A DNA stretch of 64,000 nucleotides from Amycolatopsis sp. FDAARGOS 1241 (GTDB lineage Bacteria > Actinomycetota > Actinomycetes > Mycobacteriales > Pseudonocardiaceae): assembly GCF_016889705.1 (NCBI RefSeq), contig NZ_CP069526.1:4650001-4714000 (forward strand), read 5' to 3'. The translations under genes and the position numbers were made by a program. Numbering within the stretch: the first letter of the stretch is position 1; each line of letters opens with the position of its first letter. The notes beneath the pieces are model-generated. The model did no database searches. It was not told the origin of the DNA and saw only the letters and a list, made by a program, of their open reading frames with translations. Positions 42,637 through 52,066 of the stretch are shown one piece after another.

Positions 42637-44840
42637 CCACCACCCCAGCACTGCCGTTCATCGGCACCGGACTGAGCCGCGTCGACGGGCCCCGCAAGGT
42701 CAGTGGCCAGGCGCCGTACTCGTCGGACTTCAGCGCACCCGGGCAGGCACACGCCGCCCTGGTGCAGAGCACCATCGCGGCGGGACGGATCACCGCGATC
42801 GACACCGCCGCCGCCGAATCGGCGCCCGGCGTCGTGAAGGTGTTCACCCACTTGAACGTGCCCGCGCTGGTGCGGGGACCGATGACCCCGCTGGGGACGT
42901 CACCGCCGGCACCGTTGCAGGACGACCGCGTGCTGCACCACGGGCAGCACGTCGCGCTCGCGGTCGCGGAGACCCGGGAACAGGCGACCGCCGCGACCGC
43001 GCTGGTACGGGTCGAGTACGCGGCCGAAAAACCGATCCTCGACCCGGACGATCCGCGCGCGGTCACCGTCGACAACCCCTGGGGCCTGGACCACGAGCGC
43101 GGAGACCTCGATGCGGGTCTGGCCGCAGCGCACGTGACAGTGGAGACCGAGTACACGACGTCGGACAACACGAACAACCCGCTCGGCCTGTTCGCCACTC
43201 TCGCCGAATGGGACGGCGACCGGCTCACGGTGCACGATTCGACGCAGTGGCCGTCGATGGTGCGCGAGACGCTCGCGGCGGTCTTCGGCGTGCCGGAAGA
43301 GTCGGTGCGGGTGCTCAGCCCCTTCGTGGGTGGCGGGTTCGGCGCCGGGCTGCGGGCGTGGCCACACGTGATCCTCGCCGTGCTGGCGGCCCGCGAACTG
43401 GGCCGTCCGGTGAAGCTCGTGCTGACGCGGCCGCAGATGTTCACCTCGGTCGGCCACCGGCCCCGAGGCGCCCAGTGGGTGCGGCTCGGCGCGAGCGCCG
43501 ACGGCCGGCTGCTGGCGCTCGAGCACCGCAGCCGTTCCCTGCTGGCAGCCGAGGACGACGACTACGAACCGTTCGCGGCCGGATCGGCCGTTGCCTACGC
43601 CTGCCCGAACGTGCGGACCACGGACCAGCAGGTGCGGGCGAACCTGCCGGCCCCGGTCTCGATGCGGGCACCGGCCGAGGCGCAGGGGAACTTCGCGCTC
43701 GAATCGGCGATGGACGAGCTGGCGGTGGCACTGCGCATGGACCCCGTGGACCTGCGGCTGCGCAACTACGCCGAGGTGCACCCCGGGCTCGACCTGCCGT
43801 GGTCCGAGAAATCGCTGCGCGACTGCTACACCGTGGGCGCCGAGCGGTTCGGGTGGTCCCGGCGCGCCGCCGAGCCCCGGTCCTCGCGCGACGGGCACTG
43901 GCTGGTCGGGCAAGGCATGGCCGGCGTCAGTTATCCCTGGTACCAGGCGCCGTGCCGGGCTCGCGCGACCGTCACGGCCGACGAGCGAGCCACCGTCAGC
44001 AGCGCGGCGATCGACATCGGCACCGGGACGTACACCGTGATGACCCAGCTGGCGGCCGAACTGCTCGGCCTGCCAGCCGATCGAGTGCGCTTCGACCTCG
44101 GCGACACGGACCTGCCGAAAGCACCGCAGGCGGGCGGCTCCGGCCTCACCGGCGCGCTGGGCTCGGCCGTCCACGACGCCTGTGCGCGGCTGCGCGCAGC
44201 CGTGCTCGACCTCGTCCGCGACGACGCCGCGTCGCCGCTGCGCGGTCGCGATCCCGCGGACGTGGTCGCGGCGGACGGCCGGATCCACCTTCGCGACGAA
44301 CCGGGGCGCGGCGAGAGCTACGCCGCGGTGCTGGCCCGCCACGGACTGCCGGAGCTGACCGCCGAGGGGAGCAGCACTCCGGCCGATCCGCGGCGGCTGG
44401 GGATGGCCCCCGCGGGCGCGTTCGGCGCCCACTTCGCCGAAGTCCGGGTCGACGAGGATCTGGGCCTGATCCGGGTGACGCGCGTGGTGTCGGTCGTCGA
44501 CGGTGGCCGGATCCTCAACGAGAAGACGGCCACCAGCCAGATCATCGGCGGCGTCATCGGGGCAATCGGCATGGCGTTGTTCGAGGACACCATCACCGAT
44601 CCCACGACCGGCCGCATCGCGAACGCGACGTTCGGCGACTACCTGGTCCCCGTGCACGCGGACATCCCCGACATCGACGTGACCTTCGTCGGCGAGCCCG
44701 ACCGCATGAACCCCATCGGCACCAAGGGAGTCGGCGAGGTCGGACTGGTGGGCGTGGCGGCCGCGGTCGCCAACGCCGTGCACCACGCGACCGGCATCCG
44801 CGTGCGGTCCCTGCCGATCACCCTGGACGCACTGCTCTGA
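42633..44840 (+). CDS. paoC: Aldehyde oxidoreductase molybdopterin subunit (PaoC/YagR type)
   Basis: Protein of 735 residues, the size of YagR. Landmarks are SRVDGPRKVSGQAPYSSDF at the start, FVGGGFGAGLRAW near 230, VSMRAPAEAQGNFALESAMD near 345 and the catalytic Glu in NPIGTKGVGEVGLVG near 695. It oxidises aldehydes at a molybdenum-cytosine-dinucleotide centre. It overlaps paoB by 4 bases (ATGA). No XdhC-type maturation chaperone gene follows, so maturation must use one elsewhere. Confidence 0.9.
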   Translation: MTTTPALPFIGTGLSRVDGPRKVSGQAPYSSDFSAPGQAHAALVQSTIAAGRITAIDTAAAESAPGVVKVFTHLNVPALVRGPMTPLGTSPPAPLQDDRVLHHGQHVALAVAETREQATAATALVRVEYAAEKPILDPDDPRAVTVDNPWGLDHERGDLDAGLAAAHVTVETEYTTSDNTNNPLGLFATLAEWDGDRLTVHDSTQWPSMVRETLAAVFGVPEESVRVLSPFVGGGFGAGLRAWPHVILAVLAARELGRPVKLVLTRPQMFTSVGHRPRGAQWVRLGASADGRLLALEHRSRSLLAAEDDDYEPFAAGSAVAYACPNVRTTDQQVRANLPAPVSMRAPAEAQGNFALESAMDELAVALRMDPVDLRLRNYAEVHPGLDLPWSEKSLRDCYTVGAERFGWSRRAAEPRSSRDGHWLVGQGMAGVSYPWYQAPCRARATVTADERATVSSAAIDIGTGTYTVMTQLAAELLGLPADRVRFDLGDTDLPKAPQAGGSGLTGALGSAVHDACARLRAAVLDLVRDDAASPLRGRDPADVVAADGRIHLRDEPGRGESYAAVLARHGLPELTAEGSSTPADPRRLGMAPAGAFGAHFAEVRVDEDLGLIRVTRVVSVVDGGRILNEKTATSQIIGGVIGAIGMALFEDTITDPTTGRIANATFGDYLVPVHADIPDIDVTFVGEPDRMNPIGTKGVGEVGLVGVAAAVANAVHHATGIRVRSLPITLDALL

Positions 44841-44881
44841 CGAGAACGGGCGGACGAGTCACGGCATCGAGGCCGTCCCGA

Positions 44882-45320
44882 TCAGCTCGCGGTCAGCAGC
44901 GCAATGCGCTCCTGCACAGTGGCGGCAGCCTCCACAACGGACTCCACCAGCCGCGCGCGACGGCGCTCGAAGCGCATCGGGGTCGTCGAGATGCTGTGCG
45001 CCGCGACGGCCTGGCCGGCGGCGTTCCTGACGGGCGCTGACACGCACCGGATCTCCGGGGTGATCTCCCCAGGTCCAGCGCGTAACCCTGGCTGCGGATG
45101 GCGGCCTTGCGATCGCGCCGGCGCACCTTGCCGGGCACGGTGGACGGGACGGCTGATGGCGCCGGGACCACGGGCGCGCGCTCGGTCAGCCCCGGGCCGG
45201 CGCGGGGTTCGCTGTGGCGGTTGGTGGTCCGCCACCGCGACAACGGCGCCCTGACCGGCAGCCGACCGGCGAAGCAACCGCCGGTCGCTCGCCGGCGAGC
45301 TCAGCTCCCGCCGCCATGGT
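44882..45320 (-). pseudogene. IclR-family regulator, C-terminal remnant
   Basis: The last 60 residues are in frame: EIRCVSAPVRNAAGQAVAAH and ARLVESVVEAAATVQERIAL, typical of the end of an IclR effector domain. A shifted frame upstream gives VPGKVRRRDRKAAIRSQGYA, the segment that should directly precede it. The DNA-binding N-terminus is absent. A frame change near 45065 separates the two pieces. Confidence 0.62.
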
Positions 45321-45348
45321 CAGGTTGGTGAGGACAAGCCCGGATCAG

Positions 45349-45909
45349 TCAGGGAAGCAGGGTCTCCGCGAGCCGCTTCGCCACCCGGAAGGGCTGGGCG
45401 TCCTGCGAAACCACCGACCTGACGGCTGCGCCCTCCAGCAGGAGCATCAGCTCGTCAGCGCGGTCCGCGCCGAGGCGCTTGAGCTGAGTGTCCAGGTAGC
45501 CGTGCAGTGCGGTCTTGTGGTGGCGGACCACTTCCCGGACCGGGTCCGCGGGATCGGGGAATTCCGAGGTCGCGTTGAGGAACGCGCAGCCGCGGTACCC
45601 GTCGCGGGACAGCCATGCTTCGTACGCGTCGAACACCGCCAGCACGCGCTCGCGTGGCTCGTCGTGCTCGGCCGTGATGGCGTCGATCTGCTCCTGCCAC
45701 CGCCGGTCGCGCTCGCGCAGGTAAGCGACGACCAGGCGGCTCTTCGAGCCGAAGTTGCCGTACAGCGCGGCCTTCGTCACGCCCGCCTCGGCCGCCACCG
45801 CGTCGACGCCCACGGCGTGGATGCCGTCGCGGTAGAACAGCGTCGACGCCGCTTTGAGCACCTTCGCTCCGGCGTCGCCTGGGCGGGTCCTTCCCACGTT
45901 GCCCTCCAT
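45349..45909 (-). CDS. TetR-family regulator
   Basis: Protein of 186 residues. The helix-turn-helix is KVLKAASTLFYRDGIHAVGV then VAAEAGVTKAALYGNFGSKS. The C-terminal effector domain resembles the TetR_C_33-like type (RDGYRGCAFLNATSEFPDP). It is intact and divergent from an MFS transporter, with an operator-like repeat between them, so it probably represses that transporter. Confidence 0.88.
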   Translation of the reverse strand: MEGNVGRTRPGDAGAKVLKAASTLFYRDGIHAVGVDAVAAEAGVTKAALYGNFGSKSRLVVAYLRERDRRWQEQIDAITAEHDEPRERVLAVFDAYEAWLSRDGYRGCAFLNATSEFPDPADPVREVVRHHKTALHGYLDTQLKRLGADRADELMLLLEGAAVRSVVSQDAQPFRVAKRLAETLLP

Positions 45910-45952
45910 ACCGGTCGGTTTACCCGATGAACTGTGGTGATGATACCACCGC

Positions 45953-45987
45953 TTGACAGCAGACAGACCTGTCTGTTGGGTAGGGCC
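45953..45987 (+). promoter_or_regulatory. MFS promoter with operator between -35 and -10
   Basis: TTGACA (45953-45958), a 17-bp spacer and TTGGGT (45976-45981) end 6 bases before the ATG at 45988. The spacer contains ACAGAC-CT-GTCTGT (45963-45976), an inverted repeat. A TetR dimer bound there would block polymerase. Confidence 0.6.
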
Positions 45988-47151
45988 ATGGTGACCGGGA
46001 CGGAGGGCAAGACCGGCCGGTGGTGGCCCACCGCCGCGGTCGGCGCGGGGGTGATCGCCCTGTGCTACGGGTTCGCGCGCTACGCCTACGGGCTCTTCGT
46101 ACCGCGGTTCAGCGAGACGTTCGGGCTCACGACCGTCGCCGTCGGGGTGCTCGGTGGCCTGTCCACCGCGGGCTACGGCCTCGGACTGCTCGGGTCACCG
46201 AGAACGTCGGCGTGGTCCGCGCGCGGCACCGTGCTGCTGGCCGGAGCCGCGGCCACCGCGGGGCTCGCGCTCATGGCCGTGGCGCCGAACGTCGCGGTGT
46301 TCGGCGCCGGGATCGTCATCGCCGGCGGCAGTGCCGGTCTCGTGTCGCCCGGTGTCGCCCAGCTCATCGGCGAGACCGCCGGCCGGCGCGTCCGTGCCCG
46401 GGCGCAGACCTGGGCCAACACCGGCACCGGGCTCGGACTCGCGGCATCGGCGTTCACTCCCCTGCTCCTCTTGGGCTGGCCCGCGATCTGGGCGGCGTTC
46501 GCCGTGCTCGGCGCGGCGCTGACGCTGATCGCCTGGCGGACCCTGCCGCGAACCGACCCCGCCGAAGTGGTCACCGGCTCGGCTCACGGCGTGCTGCCGC
46601 TGGTGCTCAACTCCGTCCTCATCGGAGTGACGAGCGCGCCCTACTGGACGTTTTCGAGCTCCCGGCTCACCGAATCCGGCCTGAGCCCGGTTGCCGCGAC
46701 CTGGTGCTGGTTCACCATCGGCGTCGCCGGGCTGCTCGGCGGCTCGGCGGGCCGGGTCGCCGAACGCGTCGGGCTGCGAGCCGCCAACCTCGCCACGTGG
46801 ACCCTCGCCGCGGCCGGCATCGCCGTTCTCGCCCTGCCCGATCCCGGGCTTCCCGGAGCACTGGTGTCCGGCGCGCTCTTCGGGTGCACGTACATGGCGC
46901 TGACCGGGCTGTGCATCCTGTGGGCCTCCCGCGTCTTCCCCACGCGACCCGCCCGCGGCGTCACGTGGTCCTTCCTCGGCCTCGGCATCGGCCAGACGGC
47001 TGCCTCCCCTCTGGCCGGCGCCACGGCCTCCGCGATCGGCCTCGCCGCGGTGTTCGGTTTGACCGGCCTGGTGGCGCTGATCGCGTGGAGTCAAGTCCAT
47101 CCCCGCGCCGCACCGCCCGAGCACCGCGGTGTCAGACGACTCCGGCGGTGA
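45988..47151 (+). CDS. YbfB/YjiJ-like MFS transporter
   Basis: Protein of 387 residues with about 12 helices. It starts MVTGTEGKTGRWWPTAAVGA; helix 1 has CYGFARYAYGLFVPRFSETF, the signature of the YbfB/YjiJ family. The substrate is unknown. Its 3' end overlaps the end of ligA by 20 bases tail to tail. It is controlled by the divergent TetR by arrangement and operator position. Confidence 0.87.
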   Translation: MVTGTEGKTGRWWPTAAVGAGVIALCYGFARYAYGLFVPRFSETFGLTTVAVGVLGGLSTAGYGLGLLGSPRTSAWSARGTVLLAGAAATAGLALMAVAPNVAVFGAGIVIAGGSAGLVSPGVAQLIGETAGRRVRARAQTWANTGTGLGLAASAFTPLLLLGWPAIWAAFAVLGAALTLIAWRTLPRTDPAEVVTGSAHGVLPLVLNSVLIGVTSAPYWTFSSSRLTESGLSPVAATWCWFTIGVAGLLGGSAGRVAERVGLRAANLATWTLAAAGIAVLALPDPGLPGALVSGALFGCTYMALTGLCILWASRVFPTRPARGVTWSFLGLGIGQTAASPLAGATASAIGLAAVFGLTGLVALIAWSQVHPRAAPPEHRGVRRLRR

Positions 47152-49118
47152 TCAGCTGTTCCCAGATCACGCTCTGGTCGACGACTTCCACGCCGAGCTT
47201 CTCGGCCTTGGTCAGCTTGCTCGCCCCGACGTCGGCGCCCGTGATGAGCAGGTCGGTGCTCGCGGAGACCGACGAGGCGGTGGCGGCGCCGGCCGTTTCG
47301 CAGAGCCGCTGGAAGGTCGGGCGAGCCACTTTCTCCCCGGAACGCGGGTCGCTGATCGCGCCGGTGATCACGACCGACTTGCCGGCCAGGGGCGCGCCCG
47401 CGACGACGGCGGGCGGGAGGTCCTCCTCGAGCACGTCCAGGGAGACGCCGCGCTGGCGCAGCCGTTCCAGTTCGGGGCGCAGGCGCGTGAGGTGCTCGAT
47501 CAGCGACGCGGCGACCTTCGGCCCGATGTCCTCCACGGCCACGAGCCCGTCGACACCGGCCTCGGCGACCTCCTCCAGCGAGCCGAACCCGGCTCGGCAC
47601 AGCCGCGCGGCGGTGCCTTCGGAGGCCATCGGGATCGCGAGCCCGATCAGCGCCCGGCGCAGCCCGACCCGGCGGCCGGCGTCGATCGACTCGATCATGC
47701 GCGTGGCCGAGACCTCGCCGATGCGGTCGAACTCCAGCAGCCGCTCCTTGGTCAGCTGGTAGAAGTCCGACGGGCGCTCCAAGATCCCTGTCTCCGCCAG
47801 GCGTTCGATCCACACCCCACCGATCGCGTCGATGTCCGCGGCCGCCCGCGAGGCCCAGTGGATCAGCCGCCGCACGGTCTGGGCCGGGCAGGCGACGTTG
47901 GTGCAGAAGAGTTCGCGGCTGTTGCCCTGTTCGGTCAGCGGCTGCCCGCACGACGGACACCGCGTGGGCGCGACGACGTCCCGCTCCGCCCCCGTGCGCT
48001 TCGACGCATCGAGTACGCCCGCGACGAACGGGATCACGTCCCCGGCACGCCGCACCAGCACGGTGTCGCCGATCTTGATGCCCCGGGCGCGGATCACCTC
48101 CTGGTTGGCCAACGTCGCGCGCGTGACCGTCGTCCCGCCCACGAACACCGGCTCGAGCCAGGCGACCGGGGCGATCTTGCCCGTCTTGCCGACGTCCCAG
48201 ACCACATCAGCCAGTACGGTCGTCTTCTCCTCGGCGGCGAACTTGAACGCCAGCGCCCCGCGCGGTGAGCTCGACCGGGTTCCGGCGGCGGCGTAGGCAT
48301 CGCGGTCGGCCAGCCGCAGCACGGCACCGTCCAGGTCGTAGTCCAGGTCGTTGCGCTGCCGCTCGATCTGTGTGATCACCGTCTGCGCAGCGTCGGCGCC
48401 GGAGCAGCGCCGCATGTCTGCCGCGGTGAACCCGAGCGCCCGCAGACCGTGTTCCAGGTCGGGATCCGCGCCCTTGGGGTCGGTGTCCAGGTCGAAGGCG
48501 AAAAACCGCAGCCGCCGTTCGGCGACGGTGGCCGGATCCTTCGCCCGCAGGGTGCCGGCCGCGGCGTTACGCGGATTGATCAGCGGCTTGTCCGGGTGCG
48601 CGGCGTTGTAGGCCGCGAACGTCGAACGCAGCATCACCGCCTCGCCCCGCACCTCCACCCGGCCCGGCGCGTCGACCCGCTCCGGAATCGCGTCGGTCAA
48701 GGCCCGCACCAGCACCGTCACGTCGTCTCCGGTCGTCCCGTCGCCGCGGGTGACCGCGCGCCAGCCGCCCCTGCTCGTAGACCAGGGCCAGCGACAGCCC
48801 GTCGAGCTTCGGCATCACCACCGGCTGGCCGGTAAACCGGTCGAAGAAGGCCGCGACCTGCTCGGGCCGCGTCGCCTTCTCCAGTGAGAGCGTCGGGCGC
48901 GAATGCCGGATCGGCGCGTGCAGTACCGCCGGCGCACCCACCTGCTCCAGCGGATTCGGGTCCGGCGCCAGCTCCGGGTTCGCCTCGATCAACCCGCGCA
49001 GCTCGTCCTCGACCGCGTCGTACTCCGCGTCTGCCAGCAGCGGCGAACCGTGGTAATAGGCGTCGCGCAGCACCACGACCTGATCAGCGAGTTCCTGAAT
49101 CCGCTCCCGAGCATCCAC
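47132..49118 (-). pseudogene. ligA: NAD-dependent DNA ligase, one frameshift
   Basis: Two frames together give a full-length ligase. Frame one (GTG 49118 to about 48757) holds domain Ia, the adenylation Lys in PKLDGLSLALVYEQG (Lys104) and SLEKATRPEQV. Frame two (48757 to 47132) holds the rest: INPRNAAAGTLRAKDP, the zinc finger CPSCGQPL plus FCTNVACPAQ, helix-hairpin-helix repeats and a C-terminal BRCT domain ending QLITAGVV. The break is one base in a GCGCG run at 48754-48762. Every other landmark is intact, so this may be an error or a very recent mutation. It is probably a second, non-essential ligase copy. Confidence 0.75.
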
Positions 49119-49269
49119 GAGCCGGAACGCTACCCGCGCCCACCGACAAATCCGTCCCGTGCACGGGTTCCGGCGCACGTCGGTGCGGTACCGGGACGTC
49201 AGCGCGGACCTGGTGCGCCCGACGACCGGCCGGGACACCACCGGCCGTCGGGCGGGTCTTGGGAGCCGG

Positions 49270-49524
49270 TCAGCTCGCCGCGGACAGCGTCGTCAGTTCC
49301 AGCCACATCCGGCGGTCGAGCAGGAGGTCGATGTCGGCCCAAAGCTCGCGTACGACATCGCGCCGGCACGACGGGGTGTCCTCGATCCGCTGGCGCAGCA
49401 GGGCGATGTGCTGGTCCACAGCGGCGAGGTCCGGGCACGGATACTGCGTACCGGTGTGCCCGGTGACCGTGGTGAGGTCCTCAGGGTCGGGGACCCGAGG
49501 AGACAGCTCGTTGTTCGATGCCAT
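49270..49524 (-). CDS. Small hypothetical protein
   Basis: Protein of 84 residues starting MASNNELSPRVPDPEDLTTV. The second half is a helical segment (AVDQHIALLRQRIEDTPSCR, then ELWADIDLLLDRRMWLEL) that could form a short coiled hairpin. I recognise no family. It is divergent from the TPR gene at 49775. Confidence 0.55.
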   Translation of the reverse strand: MASNNELSPRVPDPEDLTTVTGHTGTQYPCPDLAAVDQHIALLRQRIEDTPSCRRDVVRELWADIDLLLDRRMWLELTTLSAAS

Positions 49525-49774
49525 GAGAACAGCGTCGCATCGTCGCCGCCCGAGCACATTGCCGCCAGCGGCCGTTGCGCGCTCGTTGCTGGCGGGAATA
49601 CCCGGGTACCCGTCAGCGGGTATCGCCCGTACCGGCTGGCGGCCGCTCACCGGGTACGGCTGGCTGCAATACGGCCCCGAGAATACGGCCTCGAGCCGTC
49701 ATGATCCATTGTGGACCACGCCGCGGTCGCCGGGGCAGGGTATAGGGGGACGGTGGAGGGGGGAAGGAGCCGCG

Positions 49775-50227
49775 ATGATCACGGACCCCACGCTCGTCCG
49801 GATCGGCGAGGCGGTGCAACTCGGGCACGGAGGCGGACGGGAAGCCGCTCGCCTCGCGTTCGCGCGGATCTGGGCCGAGATCGGTGGCGAGCGGGGAGAC
49901 CCCCTGCACCGTTGCACGCTCGCGCACGCGATGGCCGATGTGCAGGATGACGTTCGTCAGGAGCTGCTCTGGGACCAGCGCGCGCTGGCGGCCGCCGGCC
50001 TGCTGACCGATGCGCGAGTGGCGCAGGCCGGAGTGCCGCTTCCGGTGGCCGCGTTGTACCCGTCGCTGCACCTGAACCTGAGCGAGTGCCACCGCAAGCT
50101 CGGCGACCTCGACCGAGCTCGTGAGCACCTCCGCCAGGCGCAGGCCACGATCGGCGCGCTGGGCGACGACGAGTACGGACAGCTGATCAGGCAAGGCCTG
50201 GAGCGGATCGCCGCTCGGCTGCGCTGA
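49775..50227 (+). CDS. Small tetratricopeptide-like protein
   Basis: Protein of 150 residues. AARLAFARIWAEIGGERGDP near 20 and YPSLHLNLSECHRKLGDLDR then AREHLRQAQATIGAL near 100-125 are TPR-like helix pairs. Ribosome site GGAAGGAG is 4 bases before the ATG. It is a probable protein-binding scaffold. The 3' end is 3 bases from the convergent VOC gene. Confidence 0.75.
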   Translation: MITDPTLVRIGEAVQLGHGGGREAARLAFARIWAEIGGERGDPLHRCTLAHAMADVQDDVRQELLWDQRALAAAGLLTDARVAQAGVPLPVAALYPSLHLNLSECHRKLGDLDRAREHLRQAQATIGALGDDEYGQLIRQGLERIAARLR

Positions 50228-50230
50228 CCT

Positions 50231-50638
50231 TCAGGACCGAGTCCGGGAAGGGCCGAGCAGATCCCAGCGATTTCCGGCGATGTCGCGGAAGACGACGACC
50301 TGACCGTACGGTTCCACCCGGGGCTCGGTGACGAACTCGACCCCGGCGGCTCGCATGCGCCGGTAGCTCACGTCGAAATCGTCGACCCGCAGGAAGAAGC
50401 CGACGCGTCCGGCGTGCTGCTCGCCGATCGCCTCGGCTTGGCGGTCACCGTCGGCGCGAGCGAGGAGGATGCCGGTCTCCCCACCTGGCGGGCGGACGAT
50501 CACCCACCGCTTGGGACGGCCGTCGTTGGTGCGCGACGGTGCGTCTTCGGCCAGTTCGAAGCCCAGTGCGTGGGTGAAGAAGGCGATCGCTTCGTCGTAG
50601 TCCTCGACGAGGATCGCGGTGAGCTGCAAGTACGCCAT
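50231..50638 (-). CDS. VOC (glyoxalase-fold) protein
   Basis: Protein of 135 residues starting MAYLQLTAILVEDYDEAIAF, with FFTHALGFELAEDAPSR, RVGFFLRVDDFDVSYRRM and VVFRDIAGNRWDLLGP. This is a single-chain VOC protein of the kind annotated as glyoxalase or extradiol dioxygenase-like. No function beyond fold can be given. The start at 50638 fits the beginning of homology. Confidence 0.82.
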   Translation of the reverse strand: MAYLQLTAILVEDYDEAIAFFTHALGFELAEDAPSRTNDGRPKRWVIVRPPGGETGILLARADGDRQAEAIGEQHAGRVGFFLRVDDFDVSYRRMRAAGVEFVTEPRVEPYGQVVVFRDIAGNRWDLLGPSRTRS

Positions 50639-51012
50639 GGAGGTGATCCTGGCCGGGTCCGTTCCCGGATCGGGTGCAGCAACCCGGGCGTGTCGCCGCT
50701 GCGCCTGACCAGCCACGACCGACGGCTGGATCACTGGGCCGGCCCACTCGCGAGAGCGACGCCGGCGGTCCGGCCGTCCGGGACTTCAGGAGCCACCCTG
50801 TCGGTCGGCGCCGGTCATGCCCGTCTTCGTCCGGCCGCACCTGACCATCGGGTCGATCCGGATCCGGCCGCCCGTCCGACTGCGGGCCACGCCCCTCGCC
50901 ACGAGCCCGGCCGCGTGCTCGCGCTGCAGGTCAGGGACCCGTGCTCGGAATTCATGCGTACGTCGGCGCCCTGGCCGTCGCGTCCGGCGGCCCGGCATGG
51001 CAAGATTCCCGG
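50639..51012. other. Region without a recognisable gene
   Basis: About 370 bases between the VOC start and the GNAT start. The open frames on both strands are Arg/Pro-rich and show no conserved motif. I see no repeat or clear promoter except a weak CAAGAT box 6 bases before the GNAT GTG. Confidence 0.5.
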
Positions 51013-51516
51013 GTGACCGGAGGTTCCGATTCCGAGATCGTCCTGGCCCCCCTGGACGAGCAGGCTCTGCCGCAGCTGCTCGACGTCGCGGTCAAGGGCG
51101 CCGATCCGCTCGACGTGATGCCGGAGGTGGACGGCCCACCGGGCTGGACACCCGAGCGGCGTGAGGCGTTCCTGCAGTTCCACCGGCGGCGCTCACTCAA
51201 CCCGGACACTGCGACCGAGACCGCCTGGACCATCCAGGTCGGCGGCACCATCGTCGGCGCCGCGCGGCTGCACCCCGTCCACCGCGGCAGGTCGGTCGAG
51301 ATCGAGGCCAGAGTCTGGGTCGCCCGCTGGGCCCGGGGCCGCGGGATCGGCAAGTGGGTCACCGAAACCCTGATCGACGCGGCCCGCGAAGGCAACGGCG
51401 GCCGGTACGTCGCTTCGACGTCCACGGACAACAAGGCGGCGCAGCGCCTGATGAAGTCGGTCGGCGCGAACATCGAACTACGCGGCGACGACGTCGATTC
51501 ACACCTGGACATCTAG
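51013..51516 (+). CDS. GNAT-family N-acetyltransferase
   Basis: Protein of 167 residues. The acetyl-CoA loop is WVARWARGRGIGKWVTETLI near 108-125, preceded by VGAARLHPVHRGRSVEIEAR and followed by YVASTSTDNKAAQRLMKSVG. This is the normal order of GNAT motifs. The GTG at 51013 follows a weak -10 box by 6 bases and may be leaderless. The substrate is unknown. Confidence 0.83.
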   Translation: MTGGSDSEIVLAPLDEQALPQLLDVAVKGADPLDVMPEVDGPPGWTPERREAFLQFHRRRSLNPDTATETAWTIQVGGTIVGAARLHPVHRGRSVEIEARVWVARWARGRGIGKWVTETLIDAAREGNGGRYVASTSTDNKAAQRLMKSVGANIELRGDDVDSHLDI

Positions 51517-51602
51517 CTTTTGAGGGTCCTGCCGCCTTCCGGGGCCACGACGGGAACAGCCAGGTCACCGAGCGAGCCGGGCCGCCTGGCCGCGCCGGGC
51601 AG

Positions 51603-51614
51603 TAATCTTCGGCA
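51603..51614 (+). promoter_or_regulatory. Leaderless promoter of the gene at 51615
   Basis: TAATCT (51603-51608) is a good -10 box and is followed after 6 bases by the GTG at 51615. No ribosome site is present. Confidence 0.45.
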
Positions 51615-51956
51615 GTGGACAGCCACAACCCACCACACCAGCAGTTCTTTCGAGAAGAACAGCGCGGCGGGGCCTACGCGCCGCTGAGCGACAGCGCCCC
51701 ACACACCGGCATGCCGCGGAACGGACCGGCACGGCGCGCCCTCGTGCCCGGCTACGTCACGATCTTGCGACCGGGACGGCGCCGGCCGTGGACCGCCGCC
51801 TGGTCCGAAGAGCGCGGTGGCGAGTTCCTGGACACGTTCGACGCCAAGACGCTCGAAGAGGCGTTGCGGTGGTCGTTCGGCCAGACGACCGAGGTGTTCA
51901 TCCAGGAGTCGACGGGCGAACTCACGCGGGCCGAGCGATGGCCGGAGATGGGCTGA
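51615..51956 (+). CDS. Small hypothetical protein
   Basis: Protein of 113 residues starting MDSHNPPHQQFFREEQRGGA. The C-terminal half looks folded: VTILRPGRRRPWTAAWSEER, then FLDTFDAKTLEEALRWSFGQ and TTEVFIQESTGEL. I recognise no family. It ends 68 bases before a strong hairpin shared with the convergent glucosaminidase gene. Confidence 0.6.
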   Translation: MDSHNPPHQQFFREEQRGGAYAPLSDSAPHTGMPRNGPARRALVPGYVTILRPGRRRPWTAAWSEERGGEFLDTFDAKTLEEALRWSFGQTTEVFIQESTGELTRAERWPEMG

Positions 51957-52023
51957 GTGCCGATCGCGGCCCGCAGGTGACCGCAATGGGACCAGCCGGC
52001 AGACCGGTGGGTGAAGCCGCGAT

Positions 52024-52059
52024 CGCGGGTATGGCCGGCCGCGGTCGGCCATACCCGCG
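52024..52059. terminator. Bidirectional hairpin terminator
   Basis: A perfect 14-bp stem (52024-52037 with 52046-52059) and 8-base loop lie between two convergent genes, 7 bases from the glucosaminidase stop. No T-run is present on either side. This fits the T-less terminators common in GC-rich actinomycetes. Confidence 0.65.
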
Positions 52060-52066
52060 CATACGG

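Noticed and set aside
50636..50652. GGATCACCTCC on the minus strand, identical to the 3' end of 16S rRNA
   Set aside because: There is no other rRNA similarity around it; it is a chance match just before the VOC start codon.
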